Numbered from the stretch's first letter, positions 6,774 through 13,157 are shown. The stretch is 15,344 nt of DNA from TMED27 sp050633165 (GCA_050633165.1 JBOEFZ010000062.1:1-15344); one strand, 5' to 3'. Notes: a model not told the origin generated them from the sequence alone. A program made the numbers and translations.

Positions 6774-8116
6774 ACCTCCCCCTCGTCGTCCTGCGACTTG
6801 ATCGCAGGATCTGTCTGCTCATCGTTAGACCCTGCGGTCAAGCCGCAGGGTGACATTGTTAATGTGTTCACGATTTCTTCAAACACTTCGCCGCGGTGTT
6901 CGAAGGATTTGAATTGATCCCATGAGGCGCAGGCGGGGGAGAGGAGGATGGTGGGTGACGGGTGACAGTTATCGGTAGACGGTAGACGGTAGACGGATTT
7001 TTGAGCGTCTTGATGGGCTTCCTGAACTGCTCCTTCTAAATCCTCAAATATTTGATACGGTACGTTTTGTATTTTTAAATATCCAGCGAAGTCTTTGGCG
7101 GATTCGCCTATGAGGTAGGCTTGGATGATGCGGGGCATGTAGGGTTCAAGGCCTTTTAGGCCGCCGTCTTTGGCCTGACCGCCGAGGATCCAGTGGATGT
7201 TCTCATAGGAGGATAAGGCTTTGGCGGTGGCTTCGGCGTTGGTGGCTTTGCTGTCGTTGATGTATTTTACGCCGCCTATTTCACGCACGAGGAATTGGCG
7301 ATGGGCGAGGCCGGGGAAGGTGTTGATGGCGGCTATGGCTTCCTCGCGGGGGATGTTTAGGGCTTTGCAGACCTCGAGCACGGCGGCGATGTTTTGTTTG
7401 TTGTGCTCGCCTTTTAGCGTTGGGAAATCTTCGGGAGAAAGTGCTAGCGTCTCGGCCTTTATGCCTTGCCCTGCGCCTTCGAGGAGGCGGTGTTTGATGC
7501 GGCGATAGTTTTCGAATGTGCCGTGGCGGTCGATATGGTCGGGGGTGATGTTGAGGAGGATGGCGATATCGGGGCGGAATGTGGGGCAGAGATCGATTTG
7601 GTAGGAGGAGATTTCGAGGATGAGGAGTGTGTCTTTGCTTTGCGGGTTGAGTGCGAGGGCGGGAACGCCGATATTGCCGCCCATGATGGCATCGTGCCCG
7701 CAAGCGTTAAGCGTATGGGTGAGGAGCGCGGTGGTGGTGGATTTTCCGTTTGTTCCGGTGATGCCGATGGTTTTATGGCTGTGCCCGCTGCGGTGGAGGA
7801 TTTCTAGATCGCCGTAGATTTCTATTTTGGCGGTATTGGCGGCTTTGACAACCGCGTGTGGCGCGGGGTGTGTTAAGGGCACGCCGGGGGAGAGGATGAG
7901 GGCAGCGCAGGAGGATAGCGTTTCGGGCGTGAGGTTGGTGCAGCGTGCGCCTAGCCTTTCGGCTTCCTCGCGTTTATCGGCGTTATCGTCCCATGTGATG
8001 GTTTCTATGCCGTTTTGGGTGAGGGCTTTGATGGTTGCCATGCCGGATAGGCCGAGGCCGAATACGGCGAGCGGTTTGCCGTTTAGGGATTGTTTATATC
8101 GGGAGAGGTCTAGCAT
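6770..8116 (-). CDS. murD: UDP-MurNAc-L-Ala--D-Glu ligase MurD with repeat-derived segments
   Basis: MurD adds D-Glu to UDP-MurNAc-L-Ala in the cytoplasm. Blocks are VFGLGLSG (18-25), P-loop GITGTNGKSTT (118-128), LEISSYQID (168-175), NITPDHIDRHG (189-199), GEHNKQN (236-242), NDSKATNAEA (287-296) and LLSPACASWDQFKSFEHRG (391-409). Two segments look foreign. One is ~374-387, encoded by heptanucleotide repeats, just before the LLSPACAS strand. The other is the tail ~420-448, encoded by a two-hairpin palindrome. The central domain between KHRLL (208-212) and GEHN is only about 23 residues, whereas E. coli MurD has about 65 there. The start matches the family N-terminus but has no clear Shine-Dalgarno. 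The catalytic blocks appear intact. Confidence 0.93.
   Translation of the reverse strand: MLDLSRYKQSLNGKPLAVFGLGLSGMATIKALTQNGIETITWDDNADKREEAERLGARCTNLTPETLSSCAALILSPGVPLTHPAPHAVVKAANTAKIEIYGDLEILHRSGHSHKTIGITGTNGKSTTTALLTHTLNACGHDAIMGGNIGVPALALNPQSKDTLLILEISSYQIDLCPTFRPDIAILLNITPDHIDRHGTFENYRRIKHRLLEGAGQGIKAETLALSPEDFPTLKGEHNKQNIAAVLEVCKALNIPREEAIAAINTFPGLAHRQFLVREIGGVKYINDSKATNAEATAKALSSYENIHWILGGQAKDGGLKGLEPYMPRIIQAYLIGESAKDFAGYLKIQNVPYQIFEDLEGAVQEAHQDAQKSVYRLPSTDNCHPSPTILLSPACASWDQFKSFEHRGEVFEEIVNTLTMSPCGLTAGSNDEQTDPAIKSQDDEGEV
6784..6854. repeat. Two-hairpin palindromic element in the murD 3' end
   Basis: Hairpin 1 is TCCTGCGA (6789-6796) with TCGCAGGA (6802-6809) and a 5-nt loop. Hairpin 2 is ACCCTGCGG (6829-6837) with CCGCAGGGT (6843-6851) and a 5-nt loop. 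A 19-nt spacer separates them, and GTC/GAC closes the outside. The element encodes most of the last ~28 residues of MurD. It shares its arm sequence with the murB insertion and its layout with 10915-11004. Confidence 0.8.
6953..6996. repeat. Heptanucleotide tandem tract inside murD
   Basis: GGTGACG/GGTGACA runs twice (6954-6967), and GGTAGAC runs three times perfectly (6974-6994) followed by GG. The tract codes for about residues 374-387 of MurD. A unit of seven bases means that gain or loss of one copy would shift the frame, whereas three copies keep it. It looks like an inserted interspersed repeat, not native murD sequence. Confidence 0.75.
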
Positions 8117-8452
8117 GATTTATATAGTCATTCGCCTTAAGAATAATACAGTGCTGCAAATTTTCGTTTTTCAAAAAATGATCCGCACGTACCAAATGTA
8201 CGCTTACGTTCATTTTTTGAAAAGCCGAAAATTTTCGCCGACTGTCTTATCCTTAATCCAAACGACTATACTCGTGAAGATCGGCTTTTAAATGTCTAGT
8301 GAAAATATTTCTCGATGAGCATGTGATAGGCGCTTATAATCATTCCGCTTTAGAATATTTGAACCACGACGATTTCTGGTTTGATTTTAGCGTAAGCGCG
8401 ATGTCGTGGTGGTCTTTGTGTGCGTTGTGGTTTTGTTTTTTGCCTGCGGCGC
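8117..8452. other. Gene-free leader upstream of murD
   Basis: About 336 nt separate ctlX and murD. I see no convincing gene; a plus-strand frame from 8299 runs antisense into ctlX and looks spurious. The gap contains a long A/T-rich palindrome (8158-8234), a second inverted repeat with ACCACGAC (8363-8370) facing GTCGTGGT (8403-8410), and the TTGCCTGCGGCGCTTA motif (8440-8455). A TATAGT-like hexamer on the minus strand (8265-8270) has no good -35 partner. Its length suggests that murD has its own promoter here, but I could not place it. Confidence 0.55.
8158..8234. repeat. Long nested palindrome upstream of murD
   Basis: TTTTCAAAAAATGA (8168-8181) pairs perfectly with TCATTTTTTGAAAA (8210-8223). 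The outer arms AAATTTTCG (8158-8166) and CGAAAATTT (8226-8234) extend the stem past a small bulge. CGTAC (8188-8192) and GTACG (8198-8202) form an apical hairpin. There is no T-tail suited to an intrinsic terminator on either strand. Its core resembles the palindrome at 1054-1135. Confidence 0.7.
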
Positions 8453-8455
8453 TTA
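8440..8455 (-). repeat. Conserved 16-mer overlapping the ctlX stop codon
   Basis: On the minus strand this is TAAGCGCCGCAGGCAA, identical to the cores of TIR elements A (2624-2639) and B (5565-5580). A one-to-two-base variant lies at 2502-2517. Its first three bases are the ctlX stop codon. Confidence 0.65.
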
Positions 8456-9358
8456 AAAGAGTTCCATTAGCATGCATCTTGCGGAGCCGCCGCCGTATTT
8501 TTCTAAGGTCGGGAGGGGTTCGTGGATGATGCCGTTGAAATGTTGGAGGATTAGGGTTTTTTGGGCGGGTTCCAAGGCCTCATACGCGGCGGTGGACATG
8601 GCTAGGAATTTTTGGTTATTTTTGCCGATGACTTCTAAGGCGTTGCCGCAAAAGGCGCGGAGTTGGGAGGAGGTGAACTCGACGACTTCGTGGGTGGATT
8701 TTAGTTTGGCTAGGATGCGTTCGCGGTCTTCTTCGATGATGGCTTCGGTGCAAATTCCGGCGAGGGTTGTGCCGATCCACATGACGCAATCGGTGTGGTA
8801 TACTGGGATTCCGGTGTGACTGCGGGTTTGGAAAGTTTCCAGAGCGTAGCCCATATCGGCGCACCAGAGGCGGGCGAGGTTTTTATCCGTGCGGGGGGAG
8901 AGTGCGGCGTAGCCGTTTTTGTTCACGCGATCCATGACGATGCTGGCGGTGCTCTCCAAGGCGTTGCCTTCGGATTCCATGCCTGTCCAATCCTCGGTGT
9001 TGGGGTAGAGGCGTTTGAACATTTCCACGAGCGCGGGATCGCGTTCCTTTTGGCGGTTATTGTTGAGCATGGGGTAGAGAAAGAGGGTTGGGTCACCCCC
9101 TATTTCACGGTGAGTGGAGGCCCAGTTGGGGAAGACCATGTCGGGGCATTCGGGCAGGCCTTTGGCGGCGGTGATGATCACGCCGGCTTCGATGAGGGTG
9201 TCGCGGAAGGTGCGGAATTCTTGTAAAGCGCGGGCGTAGATTTCTTCGGGTGGTTCGTGCTCGTCGATTTGGTAGGCGTTCGTTTCCAGCGTTTCGGGGT
9301 TGGCGTAGAAAGAGGCCGGTTCGATCATGAAGAGGTGGTTTGTGGATTGTTTTTTCAT
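8453..9358 (-). CDS. ctlX: CtlX-like arginine-deiminase-fold hydrolase/amidinotransferase
   Basis: This protein belongs to the guanidine-modifying (arginine deiminase/DDAH) fold, closest to the citrulline utilisation hydrolase CtlX group. From the ATG, blocks are CPDMVFPNWASTHRE (~71-85), LYPMLNNNRQKER (~94-106), the ESTASIVMDR region (~135-144), LSPRTD (~153-158), PVYHTDCVMWIG (~185-196, likely catalytic His) and GGGSARCM (~289-296, likely catalytic Cys near residue 295). The length of 301 residues suits the family. The ATG at 9358 has AGGA seven bases upstream; the GTG two codons earlier would sit too close to it. It is cytoplasmic, with no signal peptide. The true substrate (citrulline, arginine or another guanidino compound) cannot be told from sequence alone. 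It lies upstream of murD with no obvious functional link. Confidence 0.85.
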   Translation of the reverse strand: MKKQSTNHLFMIEPASFYANPETLETNAYQIDEHEPPEEIYARALQEFRTFRDTLIEAGVIITAAKGLPECPDMVFPNWASTHREIGGDPTLFLYPMLNNNRQKERDPALVEMFKRLYPNTEDWTGMESEGNALESTASIVMDRVNKNGYAALSPRTDKNLARLWCADMGYALETFQTRSHTGIPVYHTDCVMWIGTTLAGICTEAIIEEDRERILAKLKSTHEVVEFTSSQLRAFCGNALEVIGKNNQKFLAMSTAAYEALEPAQKTLILQHFNGIIHEPLPTLEKYGGGSARCMLMELF

Positions 9359-9368
9359 TGTCACTTCC

Positions 9369-9447
9369 TTTTATGTTTGCAGGTCGTTACGCGATCCTAA
9401 AATATGCCCGATATTCGTCGTCACGCGTGCCTACTGCAAACATAAAA
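9369..9447. repeat. Perfect 14-bp inverted repeat abutting the ctlX ribosome site
   Basis: TTTTATGTTTGCAG (9369-9382) faces CTGCAAACATAAAA (9434-9447) with no mismatch across a 51-nt loop. One arm ends against the AGGA that serves ctlX, so in mRNA the stem would sit in the ctlX leader. The loop contains the palindrome-like GATCCTAAAATATGCCCGAT and no open frame. Confidence 0.7.
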
Positions 9448-9506
9448 TCAAGCAACAATGTATAGGTTAGATTGCGCGAAAGAACCGTGCAATAATGAAT
9501 TTGAGG

Positions 9507-9860
9507 TTAAGCGTATTCGCCTTGGCGGACGGTGTTGGGGAGGCCGAGGAAGATGGGGAGGGATTCGCCGAGTTTGTTTTCGATTGAGGTGATTGCCTTG
9601 TCCGTCATGGGGGCGGTGTAGCCGGCCTTCTTCAGGTTGTGGAGGCGTTGGGCGAGGAAGCTGGCGCCGATTTCGAAGGATTGTTTTCCGGTTTCTTTGG
9701 CGGCTTCTAAGGTTAGGTAGAAGATGGCTTTATACCCAATTGTATCCTCAGCCGCATCGCAAGATTCAACAACCACAGAGCGGATATTATTTTCCCAATT
9801 TTTTGATGATAGGAGCGGATTGCGCGCTGATGAATCCGGTGATGAATAGGAGCGTTTCAT
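9507..9860 (-). CDS. Hypothetical protein, 117 residues
   Basis: I do not recognise this protein. It is soluble and of mixed charge, with a Ser-rich start (KRSYSSPDSSARN) and then a probably helical middle (about residues 45-85, including LTLEAAKETGKQSFEIGASFLAQRL split over two helices). It shows no signal peptide, membrane segment or cysteine cluster. The ATG at 9860 has GGGGAT six bases upstream, while the ATG six codons earlier (9878) has none, so the shorter form is preferred. A candidate promoter lies upstream, and two DnaA-box-like nonamers overlap the promoter and the ribosome site. It is co-directional with ctlX but separated from it by a palindrome. Confidence 0.7.
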   Translation of the reverse strand: MKRSYSSPDSSARNPLLSSKNWENNIRSVVVESCDAAEDTIGYKAIFYLTLEAAKETGKQSFEIGASFLAQRLHNLKKAGYTAPMTDKAITSIENKLGESLPIFLGLPNTVRQGEYA

Positions 9861-9895
9861 TGATTTATCCCCACACATGAAACTTTGTATTTACT

Positions 9896-9925
9896 AAGTT
9901 ATCCACAGGATGGCGAATCGGTCAA
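9896..9925 (-). promoter_or_regulatory. Candidate promoter with overlapping DnaA-box-like site
   Basis: On the minus strand TTGACC (9925-9920) and TAACTT (9901-9896) are 18 bases apart, a sigma70-like layout with a weak -10. The plus-strand nonamer TTATCCACA (9899-9907), a perfect DnaA-box consensus, overlaps the -10. A near match, TTATCCCCA (9865-9873), overlaps the ribosome site of the downstream hypothetical gene. Confidence 0.35.
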
Positions 9926-9942
9926 GCGTTATTGCGAATAAA

Positions 9943-10887
9943 TTATGCGTCTAAGTGGTTTTCTTTGAACCATTGGTAGGTTTGGGTGAGGCCGTCGCGG
10001 AGGTTTATGTTGGGTTTCCATCCGGCGGATTGGATTTTTGTGTTGTCCATGATTTTGCGGGGTGTGCCGTCGGGTTTTGAGGTGTCGAAATTTAGTGCTC
10101 CGCTGAAGCCGATGATGTCGCAGAGGGTTTCGGCGAGGGTGCGGATGGTAATTTCTTTGCCGGAGCCGATGTTGATGTGTTGTGCGGCGCTATAGTTTTT
10201 GAGGAGGAAGATTAGGCCATTTGCAAGGTCGTCGACATGGAGGAATTCGCGCAAGGGGCTGCCGCTGCCCCAGATTTGCACGCTATCCGTGCCTTGCTCT
10301 TTCGCTTCGTGGATTTTCATCATCAGGGCGGGGATCACATGGGATTGGATGGGGTCAAAGCGGTCATTCGGGCCGTAGAGGTTGCAGGGCATGGCGGATA
10401 TGAAATCGCAGTCTTTTTGCGTGCGGTAGCTTTCGCATAATTTAAGTCCTGCGATTTTGGCGAGGGCGTAGGCTTGGTTTGTGGGTTCTAATGCGCCTGT
10501 TAGGAGGGCGTCTTCGGTGATGGGTTGCGGGGCGGCTTTGGGATAGATGCAGGATGAGCCGAGGAAGAGGAGTTTTTCGACATCATGCGTGGCGGCGGCG
10601 TGGATGACGTTATTTTGGATCATGAGGTTGTCGTAGAAGAAGTCGGCGGGGGCATCGCGATTGGCGAGGATGCCGCCGACTTTTGCCGCGGCGAGGATTG
10701 TGATGTCGGGCTTGTGGGTGGTGAACCATTGTTCGACATCGGATTGGCGGCGGAGGTCGAGAGGGTTGGTGAGGATGGTGCAGCCTTCACCTTGCAGACG
10801 ACGGATGAGGGCCGAGCCGACCATGCCGCGATGTCCGGCGATGTAGATGGATTTGTTTTTCAGGGAGAATGGGGTTTTTAGGAACAT
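9943..10887 (-). CDS. fcl: GDP-L-fucose synthase
   Basis: This is an extended short-chain dehydrogenase that epimerises and reduces GDP-4-keto-6-deoxymannose to GDP-L-fucose with NADPH. Blocks are the nucleotide loop IAGHRGMVGSALIRRL (16-31), AAAKVGGI (~66-73), LGSSCIYPK (109-117, catalytic Ser), the Tyr-x3-Lys pair in YALAKIAG (Y140, K144), CNLYGPNDRFD and WGSGSPLREFLHVDDLA. The length of 314 residues is normal. Its partner gmd lies directly upstream and makes its substrate, so the pair supplies fucose for a surface polysaccharide. The two genes are 143 nt apart because a palindromic element sits between them. No Shine-Dalgarno is seen before the ATG. Confidence 0.95.
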   Translation of the reverse strand: MFLKTPFSLKNKSIYIAGHRGMVGSALIRRLQGEGCTILTNPLDLRRQSDVEQWFTTHKPDITILAAAKVGGILANRDAPADFFYDNLMIQNNVIHAAATHDVEKLLFLGSSCIYPKAAPQPITEDALLTGALEPTNQAYALAKIAGLKLCESYRTQKDCDFISAMPCNLYGPNDRFDPIQSHVIPALMMKIHEAKEQGTDSVQIWGSGSPLREFLHVDDLANGLIFLLKNYSAAQHINIGSGKEITIRTLAETLCDIIGFSGALNFDTSKPDGTPRKIMDNTKIQSAGWKPNINLRDGLTQTYQWFKENHLDA

Positions 10888-10914
10888 GTGAGTGGTATAT
10901 TACAGCCCTACCCT

Positions 10915-11004
10915 CGTCATTGCACGTTTTATACCCCTACAGAGCACAAATATGTGCAATCTACTTGTGGCACGATGGATTACACGGACGAGCCGTGTAA
11001 TGAC
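10915..11004. repeat. Two-hairpin palindromic element between gmd and fcl
   Basis: Arm 1 is ATTGCAC (10919-10925) with GTGCAAT (10954-10960); an alternative inner stem is GCACA (10944-10948) with TGTGC (10953-10957). Arm 2 is ATTACACGG (10979-10987) with CCGTGTAAT (10993-11001), a perfect 9-bp stem with a 5-nt loop. GTCATT (10916-10921) and AATGAC (10999-11004) close the whole. The layout, including an 18-nt spacer between the arms, matches the element at 6784-6854. Confidence 0.75.
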
Positions 11005-11030
11005 AATGAGAGAGAGAGGGGCTATCTTCC

Positions 11031-12119
11031 CTACCCCGCCAAGCGCCATGGGGCGTTTTTCTGCTCTGTTTTGCCGTTTAGGATGTTGGCGACGGTGGTG
11101 CGGTCGGCGTTTACCATGATTTCGACGAGTTGTTCGAAGTTGATTTTGGGTTGCCAATTCAAGACTTTGCGTGCCTTTGATGCATCGCCGAGGAGGTGAT
11201 TGACTTCGTTCGGGCGATAGAGGGCGGGGTCGACTTTGACCAAAATTTTACTGGTTTTGCGGTCGATGCCTTGTTCGTTTGCACCTTTGCCGACGAAGAC
11301 GAGGTCAATGCCGATTTGGGCGAAGGCGGCGCGGGTGAAGTCGCGGACGCTGCGCGCCTCTCCGGTGGCGAGAACGTAATCATCGCCGAAGGGGTGTTGA
11401 AGCATTTTCCACATGCCTTCGATGTAATCGCGGGAATAGCCCCAATCGCGGATGGAGCTTAGATTGCCGAGCTCGAGCACGTCTTGCTCTCCGGCTTCGA
11501 TCATGGCGACGGCTTTGGTGATTTTGCGGGTGACGAAATCTTCGCCGCGAAACGGGCTTTCGTGATTGAACAAGATGCCGTTTGAGATATGCATTTTGTA
11601 GGACTCGCGGTAGATTTTGGCGAGGTGGAAACCCGCGAGCTTTGATACGCCGTAGGGGGAGCATGGCTGCATCGGGGTGGTTTCGTTTTGCGGCGCGGGG
11701 GCGGAGCCGAACATTTCGGAGGATGAGGCTTGGTAGACACGTACATCGCGCTCCATTTCCAAAACGCGTAATGCGTCGAGGATGTTTAATGTGCCCTTTG
11801 CATTGATATCGAGGGTGGAGGATGGTGTGCCGAAGCTGACCCCGACTTGGGACATGGCGGCGAGGTTGTAGATTTCGTCGGGCTTTACATCGCGGATTAA
11901 TTTTGTGACGGCGTTGGCGTCGGTGATGTCGCCCATATGGAGTTTTACAAGGTCGGAGACAAGGCCGAGTTTATCGAGGCGTTGTAAGCCGTCAAGCGGG
12001 CCGAGGTGAGAATCCCATCGGACGAGGCCGTGGACTTGGTAGCCTTTGCGGACGAGGAAGGCGCATAGATACGCGCCATCTTGTCCGGCAATTCCTGTTA
12101 TGAGTGCTGTTTTTTTCAT
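11031..12119 (-). CDS. gmd: GDP-mannose 4,6-dehydratase
   Basis: Gmd converts GDP-mannose to GDP-4-keto-6-deoxymannose, the first step toward GDP-L-fucose. Blocks are ALITGIAGQDGAYL (5-18, NADP loop), GDITDA (63-68), EIYNLAAMSQVGVSF (82-96), YQASSSEMFG (129-138), SPYGVSKLAGFHL (154-166, catalytic Tyr156 and Lys160), NHESPFRGEDFVTRKI, LGNLSSIRDWGYSRDYIEGMW and YRPNEVNHLLGDASKA. The length of 362 residues is near the usual ~345-375. The ATG fits the family N-terminus and has no Shine-Dalgarno; a good promoter ends so close to it that the transcript may be nearly leaderless. It pairs with fcl downstream. Confidence 0.96.
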   Translation of the reverse strand: MKKTALITGIAGQDGAYLCAFLVRKGYQVHGLVRWDSHLGPLDGLQRLDKLGLVSDLVKLHMGDITDANAVTKLIRDVKPDEIYNLAAMSQVGVSFGTPSSTLDINAKGTLNILDALRVLEMERDVRVYQASSSEMFGSAPAPQNETTPMQPCSPYGVSKLAGFHLAKIYRESYKMHISNGILFNHESPFRGEDFVTRKITKAVAMIEAGEQDVLELGNLSSIRDWGYSRDYIEGMWKMLQHPFGDDYVLATGEARSVRDFTRAAFAQIGIDLVFVGKGANEQGIDRKTSKILVKVDPALYRPNEVNHLLGDASKARKVLNWQPKINFEQLVEIMVNADRTTVANILNGKTEQKNAPWRLAG

Positions 12120-12130
12120 CGTAAGAAATG

Positions 12131-12159
12131 ACTATACGGCGAACGCATAAAAAATGCAA
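12131..12159 (-). promoter_or_regulatory. Candidate sigma70-type promoter of gmd
   Basis: On the minus strand TTGCAT (12159-12154) and TATAGT (12136-12131) are 17 bases apart. The expected start, about seven bases downstream, lies near 12124, only ~5 bases before the gmd ATG at 12119. That would give an almost leaderless mRNA, in keeping with the missing ribosome site. Confidence 0.45.
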
Positions 12160-12186
12160 ATGTTTTATGTCTATCTCTTAATTTAC

Positions 12187-12204
12187 AAAATGAGCGCTCA
12201 TTTT
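12187..12204. other. 18-bp perfect palindrome at the desaturase stop codon
   Basis: AAAATGAGCGCTCATTTT spans the stop codon of the desaturase gene (12198-12200). It can form a 7-bp stem with a 4-base loop ending in T4 on the minus strand, so it may be a weak terminator. A dimeric regulator site upstream of gmd is the alternative. Confidence 0.35.
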
Positions 12205-13157
12205 TCTTCTTTGATAAAGGGGAGCGGCTCGTAATCCGGCTCTAAACGCTGCTTTGTTTTGATGCTTAGGAAAGGCCAGATGATTTGGCGGGAGAAGCGT
12301 TTGGGCATGTAGTCTTTCATGCCGATATCGGCGGGCGGGCGGTAATCTGCGTCGTAATAGGTGCGGAAGAGAATATCCCAGATCATGACGTTTTCGCCGT
12401 AATTGCGGTTGCCTTCTTTTAGGTCTTTGGAGTGATGCCAGCGGTGGAGGCCGGGGGTGTTGAAGATATAAGACAGCCAGCCGAAACGCATTTCGACATT
12501 ACAATGGGTGAGCATGCCGATGAAGGCGGTGATGGCGGAGACCCATTTCATGACATCAATGGGCGCGCCGAGCGCGGCAAGGATGCCCATGGCGAGGATG
12601 ATGCTAATGACGCTATCGATGAAATGGAAGCGTCCGGTGTTGAGGAACCAGAGCTTTGTGACGGAGTGGTGGACGGCGTGGAAGCGCCAGATGAGGGCGG
12701 TTTCGTGCCCTGCCCTATGCGCCCAATAGAGGCCGAATTCTGCCGTTATAATGGCGAGGGTGACTTGCGCCCAGAGCGGCCAAGCGTTGGGCCAGATGCC
12801 GTGGGTTGGATCTTCGAGGAGGCCTAGCAATCCTAATGTGCCGCCGAAGACGAAGATGCCTTGGACTGTTCCCTTTGAAGAAAGGGTGTGGAGGATGCTG
12901 GCGATATTTTGGCCGTCGGGGTTTAGCCATTGCCGTTCATGCGGCATGTATTTTTCGAGGAGGAAGAGGGAGAGGATGAGGAAGATGTAGGCCGCGTTGA
13001 AGTACAGGATTGTTTGATCGATGGAAAAGCCGTAGGCGGTTATGCCCATGCAGATGATGAATAAAGCAGGCCATAGCACCCATGATAATGCGTATTTTAT
13101 GGGGTGGTGTTCGTGGCCTGTTATGCTTTTAGGATTTGCGGGAATTGTGTCCGACAC
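12198..13157 (-). CDS. Sterol desaturase/fatty acid hydroxylase family membrane protein
   Basis: This integral membrane di-iron oxygenase belongs to the fatty acid hydroxylase superfamily. From the chosen GTG, the histidine clusters are HRAGH (147-151), HAVHH (160-164) and HRWHH (238-242), plus a His in THCN (~218), followed by NYGENVMIWDILFRTYY (~252-268). Hydrophobic segments lie near residues 22-42, 50-68, 98-114, 125-145 and 182-215. The frame is open to an ATG at 13229, but that would overlap the epimerase gene by 100 nt. The GTG at 13157 has GGAG seven bases upstream, overlaps by only 29 nt and gives 319 residues. The lipid substrate is unknown. The tight overlap indicates an operon with the epimerase gene. 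Confidence 0.88.
   Translation of the reverse strand: MSDTIPANPKSITGHEHHPIKYALSWVLWPALFIICMGITAYGFSIDQTILYFNAAYIFLILSLFLLEKYMPHERQWLNPDGQNIASILHTLSSKGTVQGIFVFGGTLGLLGLLEDPTHGIWPNAWPLWAQVTLAIITAEFGLYWAHRAGHETALIWRFHAVHHSVTKLWFLNTGRFHFIDSVISIILAMGILAALGAPIDVMKWVSAITAFIGMLTHCNVEMRFGWLSYIFNTPGLHRWHHSKDLKEGNRNYGENVMIWDILFRTYYDADYRPPADIGMKDYMPKRFSRQIIWPFLSIKTKQRLEPDYEPLPFIKEEK

Noticed and set aside
6953..6996. CRISPR repeats
   Set aside because: The units are only 7 bases, directly adjacent with no spacers, and lie in a coding frame.
8299..8529. Plus-strand open frame of 76 codons upstream of and overlapping ctlX
   Set aside because: It runs antisense into the well-supported ctlX 3' end, its C-terminal half is only the reverse frame of ctlX, and it crosses an inverted repeat and the 16-mer motif.
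9858..9907. Replication origin
   Set aside because: Only one perfect and one near DnaA box are present, with no clustered boxes, no clear AT-rich unwinding region and no dnaA, gidA or parAB genes nearby.
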